64,000 nucleotides of DNA from Cercophora sp. LCS_1 (Eukaryota > Ascomycota > Sordariomycetes > Sordariales > Lasiosphaeriaceae): contig JAPZLL010000002.1 of assembly GCA_036250225.1 (NCBI GenBank), positions 806,001 to 870,000 of the forward strand, read 5' to 3'. Position numbers and translations under genes: made by a program. Of this stretch, positions 46,501 through 58,077 are shown piece after piece; positions within the stretch are counted from its first letter, which is position 1, and every line of letters starts with the position of its first letter. A model generated the notes under the pieces. It was not told the DNA's origin and made no database searches. It saw only the letters and a list, made by a program, of their open reading frames with translations.

Positions 46501-48617
46501 GACAGACAGGAGCCACTGTGGATTGTGGATGTCCCGTGGAGAGGTGCAAGCAGACTGGAAGCAGACCTGCAGAAAAATAAAACGCGGAGACGTCGAGCAG
46601 ACTTTCGACAACCCACCCAGCGATAGTTGTATGTCTGCCCTTGTCGTCCCTTGCCCGGCGCCCAGCTTTTTCTCAGCGGCAGCGGTGGCAGAAAGCGGCG
46701 CGCGTGCGGTGTGTGAAGCCGGTGGGTTAATTTCAGGCCAGGGCGTTATAACGGCCGTGTTCCACTCGAAGGGTTCGCCGCTCCAGGGGTGGTCGCACCG
46801 CTGTACCAAGAACCTCTGGAAGGCCCGCAGGGAAAGCAATGCCTGCTCGCAGGACAGGGGACCCCGAAGAGAACCAGATTCTGGAAAAAGTGACCAGTGT
46901 GTAATAATACGACGGCACGACAGGCCGAAACAAACAGGTAATAATGCTCCCACAGTCGTGCCCAGCGCAGTCGGCTCACTCAACAATCAACAAAACAAAC
47001 GGTTGGGCCGAGAACATGTGCTCCGAATCGAAGTATCGAGTACCTGACGGTGCGTCAGACTGGGAGGCGAGGGACGGCAGGCGAGGCGATGGGACGCGAT
47101 CCTCGAGGTCGGGTCTCGGTTCAACGGGAAACGTCACACACACGGGCTCAGGGACACGGCTTTACTCCAAAGGCAAAACCAGGCGCCAGTCTGCTGAAAT
47201 AGGAGGGGAGGTAGGTGGTGTGAACAAACGGAAAGATGAAGTAGTGTCTGGGACTACTGGAAAGCGTAGAGTGAGCGCGAGAGGAATGAGCAACCCAGAA
47301 GGTTGACAGGTTGAGTAACTCAAACTCGACGCCTCCCAACAGATGGACATGGCTGCAAGATATGTCAATACTGGGCTGATTCCCCGACCGTTCCATCCAA
47401 ACGTCTAACTAGCCTCGATACTAGAACCCCCGTTCGCAGCCCCTCGCGGCGCGCGAGCAAACGCATGGAGGTGGTACTTCCTTGCCACTTGCGCTTTCCT
47501 CGCCCGCCGCGAGTAGCCAAACAAGTCAAGGTCTGGGGTTACAGCACAACCGACAGGGGTGCGGACCCCATGGTACAGTGTGTATGCGTCTCGCTGGAAT
47601 ACCAGCACTGTGTTCTGCTTGACCTTTTGACCACAAGCCAACCATCCGTCCCATCTTGTCTCATCCACAAGATGGTGAAGTTCGACCTGGCGTCCATGAA
47701 GCAGCAGAAATTTTTACCATCATTTACCCTCTATGTCGGGAATCAATTCTTGGGCTGACCAGATGTCGGACTACACTTCGCAAAGTGTTGACACAAAGGG
47801 TTGCTATCGGCTACCATTTCGAACCTTACCTAACATTGGCGTCAAACAGAAGTCAACCAGCACGAGCGTTGAGCTGCATTCACCTGGCCGTCTTCCCCAC
47901 AGACACACCAAGCGTCTATGTCAGGCTTGCCTCGGTTTACCGTGCAGTCAGTCCACGGAGAGCCGACAAATTCAAAACGAGTCGTAGTCTTGGACGAGAA
48001 CCAGAGCATCCCCAGATCGAGCCGTGGCGTCAAACACCTCCCGAGGTGTTTGGCTTACACGCCCGACGAATTGGGGCAGTATCCAAGTTGCCTCGACTTC
48101 CGTCCGGCCAAGATTCAGCGTCGCAAAGCATTTCAACGCCGTACGGTGACTGACTCAGACCCAAACCCCCAACCCCGCCTTCCATCCAGCGGCCAAGATG
48201 GCACATCGCAGTCAAGCGCATGATTCACCATGGGTGCGGGGCGTCACGCATCCGTTCAAACCCCCAAACACACCGAATTCCTGAGCCTCTAATTCTGTAT
48301 GTTGGTGTCACTTTCTTGAACTTCGCCGACTTGGATACAGGCACCCCACATAGCTATCATGACCACACTGTGTTGTATCGATGGGACTCCTTCCATCTCA
48401 TCCACTTCTTCCATGGAACTGCAGGCACAAATAATCTCATGGGGGTTCCCTGTCGGATGGCGGTTCCTCGCGTGCTAGTGACCTCGGTTATCACAACGCT
48501 CCGCCATCCTGTCTTTGTATCCGCTGCCGCCGAAATTTGACTCGGCACGCGACTATGGGGCCGGCGTTTCGATTCTATCGACAATACCGGAGCTGGTATT
48601 ACTGCGGTGTTGAGTGT

Positions 48618-48619
<2 letters not shown>
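46501..48619. other. Upstream region of sfp1; no further gene seen
   Basis: The first ~500 nt remain open in the sfp1 frame and probably form its 5' UTR. The rest holds only short overlapping frames on both strands, without domains or RNA genes that I can recognise. Confidence 0.45.
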
Positions 48620-48695
<76 letters not shown>

Positions 48696-48733
48696 NNNNN
48701 NNNNGGTTTTTTCTGGGGGGTTGGGGTTTTTCC

Positions 48734-48764
<31 letters not shown>

Positions 48765-48777
48765 AAAAAAAAAAAAA
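48620..48777. other. Assembly gap with homopolymer artefacts
   Basis: A run of 76 G (48620-48695), nine N (48696-48704), a short G/T-rich stretch, then 23 C (48732-48754) and 23 A (48755-48777). Such tracts around an N gap are typical of dark-cycle or low-quality read ends rather than genome sequence. Any poly-Gly or poly-Pro frame here is not real. Confidence 0.92.
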
Positions 48778-50664
48778 GACTTCGCGTTTACAGGTCTAGG
48801 TAAACAGAGCAGCAGGTGTTGTGAGGTGCGTATTCCTGACCGTATGGTAGGTAGCCAGCCAAGAGGGCGTTGCGCGGATCTGCGGGAGACGGGACTGTCA
48901 TTGAGTTGCGGCGTGGGATTGCACATATGCAAGATAATCGTTCTGCCACGTCCATGTCGTCAGCACTCACGGAGCATTTTAGGCCAAATGCAAGCCATGT
49001 CGACGATCCCTAGTGACATTCACGGCATCATGCATACGTCTTGGTCCTGCGATCGGCTTATCATTACTCGTTGCTCGTCGTAAAGTAACGCTTTCAGCTC
49101 CTAAGAATCAGGGAACACCTCCCGTCGGGCTCCATTCGGGGACTTGTCGTTGGGGTTTCCACTTTGTTCAAACTTGCTCCCTCGTTCTAGAATATCGCCA
49201 GCCGCCTCCACGAGAATGGGGTACGGTACGGGTTTCATTCCAGTCTGGCAGTATCTCCTCCCTTTCTGGGAACCTGGCTGACCCAGGGCATGCTTCCTGG
49301 GATGCCCCAATTTCCACGTGGGAACAAGAGAGTCCTGCAAGTCTTGGGCTGGACTCCATGACCCTGGTACCTAACAGGCAAAAACGGCCTGAACGCTCGC
49401 ACTGTGTCTCGAGAGGAGAAGAGATGGCAACTTCAGAGACTCAAAAATAACACCGCCCTTTGATGTAACGCGCGAGAAATTGTTTTGGCGTTGCAACCTC
49501 AGGCGGGACCTCACTTGGCATCCAGGTTGGGCGGCTTGCCGTTCCGTGGTTGCGGTTTGGGTCCCTTTCCTACCAGTTTAAGATGCCGTGGTATCTCGCC
49601 CACACAAGCTTGATCACTGGTTGATCGCTTAGGGCGTGGGAGGGAAACTAGGGATACGAGGGCGTATCTCGCAATGTATATGAGGAGCCCAGTTAGCTCT
49701 GATGATCACCTCTGAGAAAACATTTCACTGGGTCGCGGGTCGAAGAGGAGAGGCTCCCGCAAGTCCTAGCGGTGATGGTTGTCCCCTGGTACTGAATACT
49801 ATCTGCTCCAACCAGGGAGAGCTTGAATAGAGGTTGGTGCGCATCGTTATTCAATGCTGAATAGAAACGACACGGAAGGATTGTGCACAGGACCTTCCTG
49901 GCAATCCAGTGGGATATCATGAGGAAACGCGGTTATATGATGAGATCGGAAGCGGTCCAGGCCCTTTCAACGACATCCGACGAGACCCTCATCCGCAACA
50001 GACCCGTCACTTTGGGCCACTGGACGTTACCGCCAGCGCCCCGAGGCAGCTGGCGGGCTGAGGGATAACGGGTTACTCCGGTCAGACTCGGTGTTCCGGC
50101 TTCCGACCGGGAACGCCCGACACCCTGCGCTGTGGTTCAAGGGCGCGGGAAAAACTCGGCATTTACCCTCCCACTTTGGTCACGGCTCAATTACGGATTA
50201 CATCATGCACCTTTTTTTGCGGCCTGCCAAACAAATCTGGCACGTCACATTTTCGTGGCGTGAGGATTTGACTGACTTCATACCTGCATCTCCTCGGTGA
50301 CAGTGAACCGTAAACCACACGAAACGCCACACTTCGGAAAGAATTGGAAGCGGATTTCTCATATAAGGGCTTTGTGCACTGCTGCTCCCCACTGCTGGCC
50401 AGCCACTTTGCCTCAACCGAAGCTGTCAAAACCGCGACATTACTAAGGAAAACTCCCTGCGATCCATCACGGCCTCGCAAACGCCCCACCCTCCAAGGGT
50501 CGCCCAACCAATCGTACGATTATTGCGCAGACACACGACGAGGAGCAACCCCCCCGAAGAGGCGAAGCCCGCGATCGCAGCTTTCTGTTTAAGACACCTT
50601 CGAAGAAGCGCAGGCAGGCTCATCCAGCAACCGCATTCCCACATACGCAGTCCAAACCGCAAAC
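48778..50664. other. Intergenic right of the gap; upstream region of rcf2
   Basis: Short frames on both strands without recognisable domains. The last ~200 nt, which include CCAAT-like GCCCAACCAATCG at about 50502-50514, are probably the rcf2 promoter. No mobile element relic seen. Confidence 0.45.
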
Positions 50665-51447
50665 ATGAAGGTCATCAGCAAGGAGGAGGAGGATGCGCAC
50701 TACAAGGTCGTGATCAAAGGCGGTCTCGTCGGCGGCTCGATCGGCCTGGCTCTCGGTCTGGCCGGCGTGGTGGGCGCCTCAAGACGGTACCCCGCGTTCC
50801 GCCAGCTCACCGTTCCCTTCCGGTCCTTCCTGGTATCTTCAACCGGCACGTTTGGCGCCATCGTCACGGCCGAGCGCTATAGCGTCAACTTCCAGCGCGC
50901 ACGCGACCCGATGAACCGGTACCTCGACGAGTCCCAGCGGGCAGCCGATGAGATCCGCAAGGCCGAGAGCGCCCCCAAGAAGTTTATGGACTGGGGCCGC
51001 GAGAACCGCTACAGCATCGTCTTCACCAGCTGGATCGCCGCCATGGGTCTTGCCATGGCCATGGTTGGCCGGAACAAGTATCTCAGCACCAGCCAGAAGC
51101 TCGTCCAGGCTCGTGTCTACGCCCAGGGATTGACGCTGGCCGTGCTCATCGCCACGGCCGCCTTCGAGACTGCGGATGCAAAGAGCGGAAAGGGCAGGTG
51201 GGAGACTGTTATGGTTGTGGATCCCAACGACCCCGAGCACAAGCACCTGATTGAGAAGAAGGTCCAAAAAGAGGAGTACGAGGGTCAGAACCTGTGGAAG
51301 GGTAAGTCCAGCACCTGCTTGCGTAGTTAGTCCTCATCTAACATGACTCTAGATATGGTTGAGGCCGAGGAGAGACGGCTGGAGGAACAGAAGAAGAGCC
51401 GGGCTGTTGTTTCCACTGAGCAGAAGAACGATGCCCACACTTCCTAG
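50665..51447 (+). CDS. rcf2: Respiratory supercomplex factor 2 (Rcf2), HIG1-domain protein
   Basis: Inner-mitochondrial-membrane protein that associates with complex IV and helps form or tune III-IV supercomplexes. Two exons, 50665..51301 and 51353..51447, with a 51-nt intron, encode 243 aa, the expected size. It starts MKVISKEEEDAHYKVVIKGG; an N-terminal hydrophobic pair (about 17-35 and 48-68) is followed by the HIG1 domain (about 110-175): WGRENRYSIVFTSWIAAMGL, then RNKYLSTSQKLVQARVYAQG, the QxRV-type signature of the family. The C-terminus is charged and helical. No cleavable presequence is evident, as in yeast Rcf2. Converges with the kelch gene to the right. Confidence 0.93.
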
Positions 51448-51951
51448 CTGTCCAAATTCGGGCCGTTACACTACACGAGTGATTGACGGACAAACTTGCT
51501 TCTCTCTGCTCTTGTGTTGGTGTTTGTTTGTATAAAAAGGAGGCACGGTCGGGTTTGTCGGGAAACGTCGTTGGGCAGCATTGTTTGGCGCATTGGGGGT
51601 TCTTATCATTGTACGAATAGTCAACAGGCGGCGCGTTTCGATTACGACTCTAGATTCTCACCTAGAGGATAAACCGTTTGGGAGCACAAAAGCACGCACC
51701 AGAGCGGCCACAAAAGACTGGCTCATGAATCTTAGAGCGTCATAACTCATAGATGCCTATAGGGACAAAACAAATACACCTTCACAGGGAAATATTCGCG
51801 ATTTTCCCCGCCATCCAAACCATCATCCTCCTGCCTCTTTTTCCTGTAAGCCTTTGACGCCATTCCCGACGGGTTGTGAAATGCTTTCCGGCGGTCACTC
51901 CCTCTAAGGCGTTCATAAGGGACATGTCTCATCAAAAACGACATGTCCTAC
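51448..51951. other. Intergenic between convergent rcf2 and kelch genes
   Basis: 504 bp of 3' flanking sequence for two converging genes. TATAAAAAGG at about 51531 lies in 3' sequence and is unlikely to be a promoter. No coding region. Confidence 0.5.
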
Positions 51952-53634
51952 CTAGACCTCGATCGTGAAATGGCTGATTTGCGAATAATACGCATGCACG
52001 GCCAGCTCCAGTACCCAAACGTCGCCGAATACCTCGCTTCCATCAAACCCGCCAATCATCAGCAGTCGACTATCATACAAAACAGCGCCGTGGTAGCCTC
52101 GTCCGCTGGGAGGAAGACCATAGACACGTCGCCTGTCCCAGGTCATGGTGACCAGGTTCAGCAACAAGACGTCGTTGGAATACTCGTTACCATCGTGCCC
52201 TCCTATCACGAAGAGGTAGGAGCCGACGATGGTGGCCGTATGTGACAGTCTCCTGTACGTCACCGGGATGTTGACATTCTTCCATACATGGCTGTCGACA
52301 TCATATACCCACACGTCATTGAAGCACTCGCCGCCATCTGAGCCGCCGTATATGATGAGCTTGCTGCCCACCATGTTGGCGGTGTGGTAGCCGCGCGCCT
52401 TGGGAACGACCTCCCTGCCATTGACGGTTGCAGGGGGGCGATCTGACGAAGAAGGCCCAGATATCAGCTTCCACGACATCTTATTCACGTCACTGACGTC
52501 CAATCTCCAAATATCGTTGAGCGCCCGGACGCCGTCGCCGCCGCCAAAGACATAGATGCCATTTTTGTACAGGCAGGCAGTGTGGGCTCGCCTCTTAGAC
52601 GGAGCTCTGTCACCTAATATCCTTGGGCGTGACCAGCGGAAATTCACCGTATCCAGCACGTAGACATCGTTGTAGTAGGCTGGGCCGTCGCCACCGCCAA
52701 AGATGACTAGCTTCTTGCCTACAGTTGTGCAGGTCATGGCCCGTAATGGGACGGGGACATCGCCCACAACGTGCGGCGTGGACCAATAGAAAGCATCAGC
52801 GTCCAGCACGTACAGCTCGTTGAAGCAGGCGCGTGAGTCGCAACCCCCGAACACAAAAATGTTTGAGCCCACGAGCGTTGTCGTGTGTGCTCGCAGCGCT
52901 GTGTGGGCCGACCCAGAAACAGGAGCTCGGCTCCAGTACATGCCAGACGATGGTGCCGCCGGAACATCCGGCGCCGTTCGTGGATCCGCAAGCGGGGGAA
53001 ATGCCGTATGGATAGGCTGTCCTCGTGTCGCACGACCGGTCCCTACACGGGCAACTGTGGGTGGCGGAGCGGTGCCTGGTCGGGCTGCTATCGCGGAGGT
53101 AGAACGCAGACCCGTTGGCCTCCTCGCGCTATTACTCCCGCTCCCTGTTTCCTTTCCGCTCCCAGCCGAAGAATCCTGGCGCTCACGCGTAACGGTGGGC
53201 TGGGTCGGCGCGGGCTCGCCATTTTCGGCGGTACTCGGGTGGCGGGCTGAAGTAGGTGTGGTGGTTTTGGAGGAGGCAAAAGTTGCCTGCGAGGCCGATA
53301 GCGAGAGTGCGGAAGAGGGGGTAGCGGAGACCGGTGTAGAACCGGTAGCAGCGGAGGATTGTGAGCGCTGCCGAATGGAGAGCTCGGAGGGTTTTCGGCG
53401 GCGATCTTGGCTCTTGGAGGACAGGTGCCCCGGCGTATGGGAGCGGGGAATCGGGGGCGCGCGATCCAAGGCCTCGCTGGGGTCGTCGAGCTCGGTCGGG
53501 CTTCTCACGTCGGGGGCCGACGCGGCCGGCGCAATGCGCTGCGAGCGCACAACCTTGGATCTTTGCGGCGATGAGGGAGCCCGATCCCGTCCTGGTCCTC
53601 CCGGTCCTCCTCCTCTGGCAGCGGGCTCAGCCAT
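51952..53634 (-). CDS. Six-kelch-repeat protein with disordered N-terminus
   Basis: Single-exon 560-aa protein of unknown specific function. The first ~230 residues are Ser/Pro/Thr/Arg-rich and probably disordered, with many potential phosphosites. Six kelch repeats then form a likely complete beta-propeller (about 245-550), each with a Gly-Gly pair and a spaced Tyr/Trp: IFVFGGCDSR, LVIFGGGDGP, IYVFGGGDGV, LIIYGGSDGG, LFVIGGHDGN, LLMIGGFDGS. There is no BTB, RING or lyase domain, so it is probably a scaffold; polarity factors such as Tea1/Tea3 and Kel1 have similar propellers but also coiled coils, which are missing here. The start MAEPAARGGG is the first ATG of the frame. Confidence 0.85.
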   Translation of the reverse strand: MAEPAARGGGPGGPGRDRAPSSPQRSKVVRSQRIAPAASAPDVRSPTELDDPSEALDRAPPIPRSHTPGHLSSKSQDRRRKPSELSIRQRSQSSAATGSTPVSATPSSALSLSASQATFASSKTTTPTSARHPSTAENGEPAPTQPTVTRERQDSSAGSGKETGSGSNSARRPTGLRSTSAIAARPGTAPPPTVARVGTGRATRGQPIHTAFPPLADPRTAPDVPAAPSSGMYWSRAPVSGSAHTALRAHTTTLVGSNIFVFGGCDSRACFNELYVLDADAFYWSTPHVVGDVPVPLRAMTCTTVGKKLVIFGGGDGPAYYNDVYVLDTVNFRWSRPRILGDRAPSKRRAHTACLYKNGIYVFGGGDGVRALNDIWRLDVSDVNKMSWKLISGPSSSDRPPATVNGREVVPKARGYHTANMVGSKLIIYGGSDGGECFNDVWVYDVDSHVWKNVNIPVTYRRLSHTATIVGSYLFVIGGHDGNEYSNDVLLLNLVTMTWDRRRVYGLPPSGRGYHGAVLYDSRLLMIGGFDGSEVFGDVWVLELAVHAYYSQISHFTIEV

Positions 53635-54611
53635 AGTGGGGTCGTATGATCATGTCTCACAACATCAACAGTCGACGACCTCAGACGAAAGGTTCGGACG
53701 ATTGAGCAAGTGCAAACAGCTGCCAGGGTTGGTCGGGCGGTCAAAAAAAGAGGCGACAGTGGCAATGGGGCTGTCGAGCTGGGCAGCAAGGGTGTTACAT
53801 GCAACGGGAATCAAAAACGAGAAAAATGGAAAGAAAAAACAAAGGAGTGAATGAAGGTCACGGTCAAGGGGAAGTTGAACTTGTGCTCCTTGTCGCAGGA
53901 CAAAAGGATGTCAGCCCCGGACTTCGCATCTTTGCGGCTGCACGCGCCCCCCTTCATGTTATTAGCGGACCACACCCCGCGCCTCAATCCCCCGTCTCGT
54001 CCTCCCCACTCTGTTCGTTGTGCCGTCCATGCCTTTACATTCAGCTCCCGCTTTGGACATTCCGTCCACATGTTCCATATAGATCAACGGATTGCCAGAT
54101 GGGTTAACCTCAGGTACAATTTTTGGATAGATAATTACCAACGCGTCAGTTGCTCAGAAGCACTGGTGCTCTAAGTGGTCAATTGATTGAGCCCATGACG
54201 CCTACACTTGTGAAACCACCTCTAGTGTTCGAGCGTTTGTGTGTACCTATTATTCGCTTGCAGCCACACCTTTTCAGGCTTCAGTGTCCTGACTTCAAAC
54301 GGCAATCTGGCTCCCTCACAGAAATCGGACAGCCTGGTGTTCCCAGTCTCAGGTAAAATGTAGATCGGATCACAAGAAAGCACCAAGTTACATTGAAAAT
54401 GGCCCCCCGGGTTGCAGCTTCCTCTGTCGACCCGGTTGCTTCACCGTGCGACCTGCAGGAGACCTCGCGGAAGTGACCCCGCTGTGGGGCGGCGAGATCT
54501 CAACTGCACCTTCAAGCAACAAAAAAAAAATCAAGCTCTTGTGGTCTCCTTCGCATCACCTACTTCCTGAAATCCTGAGCAGAATTCTTCTGTAAGGCAA
54601 AAGACAGCAAT
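53635..54611. other. Shared upstream region of divergent kelch and dus3 genes
   Basis: 977 bp between two divergently transcribed genes, so both promoters should be here. Short frames only. Nothing else recognised. Confidence 0.45.
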
Positions 54612-56842
54612 ATGGCGCCCCAGGACGAAAGGGAAAGGCCCGTCGATGGCCCCAATGACGATGAGCCAGCCTCTAAAAGAGTCAAGCTTGATGTCACCTC
54701 TCCGACGTCTCAGGACATTGCTCAAAAACCGCCAAGACCCAGGGTCAAGGGTTTGGCCATGATCAAGGAGGAGTACGTTGTCAACCTTTTTTGGTGAGAC
54801 ATGACTCGCTAATCAAAACCCAGATATCTCATCACTGTCCCAGGTCAGGCAACGCGGGCCGATGACACCGTCGTGGTGGACGATGATGCCGCTGAAGGAA
54901 GGACCACCCCTGACCCAGCTGCTGATCGGCGGTCTTCGGAAAAGGGAGGTCAGCGAAAGAAGCAGAAGGGCCAAAACAAGGAGCGAGAGTTTGGCACGTT
55001 TTCCGATGCCGTCCGACTGTGTAACTCACGCGCCTGGACAAACGAGTTCTCTCCGCGACCTTGCAAGCACGGAGATCGCTGCAACGCTCTCCACGATATC
55101 CGAAAGTACCTCAAGGAAGGTCGCCGAGCCGATCTCGACATATTTTCCGGCAAATGTCCGGTGTGGGAAACACACGGTCGATGTCCCTCGGGCTGGCGAT
55201 GTCTGTTTGTGTCCAGCCACATGAAGGAGGTGGAGCATGAAGATGGCCGCAAGGAATTGACTCTCGTTGAAGATACCACCAAGTCCCCGTCTGAAGAAGA
55301 GGAGTCTGGGGAAAGCCGCCCCGGAGTTGTCAACAATGTGCCTGTTGGAATCAAGTATGACCTGGCGAAAAAGAAGATCAAACTGGAGAAATCCGAAGTA
55401 TACCTCGAGTGGCTCAACAAGGACACCGAGAAATTCAAAAGCCATCATCACCGGACCAAGGGCGACGAGGGCGAAGCCAAAGATTATCGCGCTCAGTATA
55501 CTGAGCCTCCGCTAAAGCCGTCCGAAAAGAGACGAATCTATTTTGGTCGAGAGACGCCGGTCCTCGCACCACTGACAACGCAGGGAAACCTCCCCTTCCG
55601 CCGTCTTTGCGTCGAGCTGGGAGCTCAGTTGACCTACTCAGAGATGGCGCTTGGCTTTCCGTTACTTCAGGGACAAAAGGCAGACTGGACACTGATGAGA
55701 GCGCATGAGAGTGAGGCCTTGCCCCCTCGTGTTTCTCCGTCAAGCCCAGTCGAAGGTTATGACAATTCCCGAGACTCCAGGTTTGGAGTGCAAATTACGG
55801 CCAACGCCCCCTGGGTTGCCGTCAAGGCAACCGAAGCTCTCACGCGCTTCCTCCCGCATCTCAGGTTGATCGATATCAACTGCGGTTGTCCTATTGACAT
55901 GGTCTTCAAGTCCGGGGCCGGTTCTGCTCTTCTCGATGCACCTTCCAAACTGGAGAGAATGATTAGAGGGATGAACGTGGCGTCTGGAGAGGTCCCAATA
56001 ACGGCCAAGATTCGAATGGGAGTGAGAGACGATAGATTGACGGCGCAAAAGCTCATTGAGAGACTCACTCTTGGAGGATCCGACTTGAGGGACAAACTTG
56101 GTGCCCCAGGTTGTGCGGCCATCACACTCCACGGTCGGACGCGTCAGCAGCGTTATACCAAAGCTGCCGACTGGGGCTACATTGCTGAATGCTCCGCATT
56201 GATCAAGCAGTACAACGAAACCAAAAGCGACCTGACTGACACCATCCGCGAGGCTGAAGAGAACAGTCTTCCCAATGGCGGCAGGACGTACTTCCTGGGT
56301 AACGGTGACTGTTACTCGCACGTCGAGTACTATGACCATGTGGACAACGCCAAGGTAGACAGTGTCATGATTGGGCGCGGGGCTCTCGTCAAGCCGTGGC
56401 TTTTCGAGGAAATCGAGAGAGGGCAGTACCTGGACAAGTCGGCGTCAGAGCGGTTGACGTACGTCGAAAAGTTTGCACGGTACGGAATGGAGGCGTGGGG
56501 ATCCGACGAGGTTGGTCTGAACTATACAAGACGTTTCTTGCTTGAGTTCATGAGCTTCTTCCATCGCTATGTGCCGATTGGTCTCTTGGAATACCTGCCA
56601 CCCAACCTCAATGAGAGGCCTCCGGCATACCGCGGCCGGGACGACCTAGAAACGCTTCTTGCGAGTAAGAATTACAAGGACTGGATCAAGATCAGGTAAG
56701 AAGGCACCCCACCAAGGTCGATCGTCGCATCTTTCAGTAGCTAACTGTGCGCAGTGAAATGTTTCTTGGGTCTGCTCCTGCAGAGTTCAAGTTCCAGCCT
56801 AAACACAAGTCGAATAGCTACGAGATTGAGGCCGAGGGTTGA
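54612..56842 (+). CDS. dus3: tRNA-dihydrouridine(47) synthase Dus3
   Basis: FMN- and NADPH-dependent enzyme that reduces U47 in the variable loop of tRNAs, also reported to act on some mRNAs. Three exons, 54612..54772, 54824..56695 and 56755..56842, encode 706 aa. A basic, Lys-rich N-terminus precedes two CCCH zinc fingers (about 108-165; PCKHGDRCNALHD, then CPVWETHGRCPSGWRC), the RNA-binding module specific to Dus3. The TIM-barrel Dus domain spans about 275-640: FGRETPVLAPLTTQGNLPFR, the catalytic-cysteine motif DINCGCPIDMVFKSGAG, ITLHGRTRQQRYT (FMN phosphate region) and DSVMIGRGALVKPWLF. A helical tRNA-binding tail follows. Both introns (51 and 59 nt) are canonical; the last exon encodes the conserved end EFKFQPKHKSNSYEIEAEG. 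All catalytic motifs are present. Confidence 0.96.
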
Positions 56843-58077
56843 CCAAACCACGGAAGCGAGAAACTGGTCACACGGCAGGGCGGAACACCACGCTTTGCTG
56901 TACACTGGAAGCCTGGGTCTCGTGCTCTGTTCTGATCAAGCCAGCTGGGGGACTTGCGATCGACATGCCGTCGAGTTAAGATCCGAAACATTCCCCTTGT
57001 GTTCACCTTGGTGTCTCGGTCGACACGAATCAGCTTGTTTCATGTTCAGAAAAGAGCGGTGAAGGTAGTCCTCGCTGGCAGTGACCTGAAGATGTACGAC
57101 TGTAGGTTTTGGAAGGAGATCGAGCTCAAGGCCTCTGCTGGTCATCGCAAGAAGTAACTTGGTGACGCAGTTTACTGCTAGACTTTTGTTCTTGCGTGCC
57201 GTTTCATGGATCTGATGGTGAAGCGACCCGAAGGTCCAGGGCAAGGCGGGAATGTAGCACAGCAGATAGTGCCGGTCAGCGGCAACGGGGCTTAGTTGAG
57301 TTTACAGAAAAGCTACAAGGTCCTGACACGTTATGAGTGATAATATGAAAGGCGCAAATGGTATGTGATGTAGGATCCCGCGCGCAGCCGGGGCTGGCTG
57401 CGTGGAAGGCATGGACTCCCCCTCGACGGATGCACACCATGGCAAGCTGCAGCAAATGTGCATGGGTGATACCCGCTAGCTGCCAGGCGGCAAGAGCGAA
57501 TAGCTCGTAAGAATAGTAGTGAGTGGAACAGCGCTAATGGACAGAGACTGCAAGGCGGCCGGCGAGTGAAGATGCGGTAGGGTTCAGGCATGAGTCCTGG
57601 GTTCCACGGCCACCTTCTTCCGGAAGCATTCTCTCACATTGCAGCGCTATTTCTGGTGACGATAGGCACCTGTGGCCCCAATAAAGAATGGCATACTGTT
57701 CCTTGCAAATCCGGAGAGTCGTGTTCCCCAGAGACGGACAGCTGGTCTTGCGGGGTGCGTTCATAAGACGACCTCTGCCCACGGCGTGACAGGATTTGTC
57801 GTTGATTTACGAATGGCAAAATTGCCAAAGAACCTTTTTATAACCGCTCGATTTCACCCCACCAAGCCAATAGGTGGGACTCACTTGTGGTCTCTACTTG
57901 CTATTGTGGAAGGAACAATAGACGACGGGACTCTCACACGCCTTCGAGCCAACCAACCAAAAGCTGCAAGTTTCAGAGATTATTTCTTCTGGCCTATAAA
58001 ACCCCACGCAAAGATAGAATCTATTCCTAGTCACAATCCATACCCTAGTCCTCGAGCTCTTCGCTTTGAGCAGGAAT
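56843..58077. other. Intergenic between dus3 and the permease gene
   Basis: 3' flank of dus3 followed by the permease promoter. A frame ending at 57157 (last residues FWKEIELKASAGHRKK) looks protein-like, but I could not link it to a family or a start, so it is not called. TATAAAA lies at 57995-58001. Confidence 0.45.
57995..58001 (+). promoter_or_regulatory. TATA box of the permease gene
   Basis: TATAAAA 77 nt upstream of the permease ATG, a plausible core-promoter distance for an inducible transporter gene. Confidence 0.5.

Noticed and set aside
46501..46986. N-terminal extension of Sfp1 by 162 codons
   Set aside because: The frame is open, but the sequence lacks conserved character, and MRRSLNNWF is a natural start with typical downstream composition.
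48357..49083. Poly-Gly and poly-Pro frames across the homopolymers
   Set aside because: They exist only because of the G/C runs flanking an N gap; sequence artefact.
40310..53634. Two kelch-propeller genes within 13 kb as a possible cluster
   Set aside because: They differ in architecture (kelch-BTB versus kelch only) and have unrelated genes between them; no evidence of recent duplication or shared pathway.
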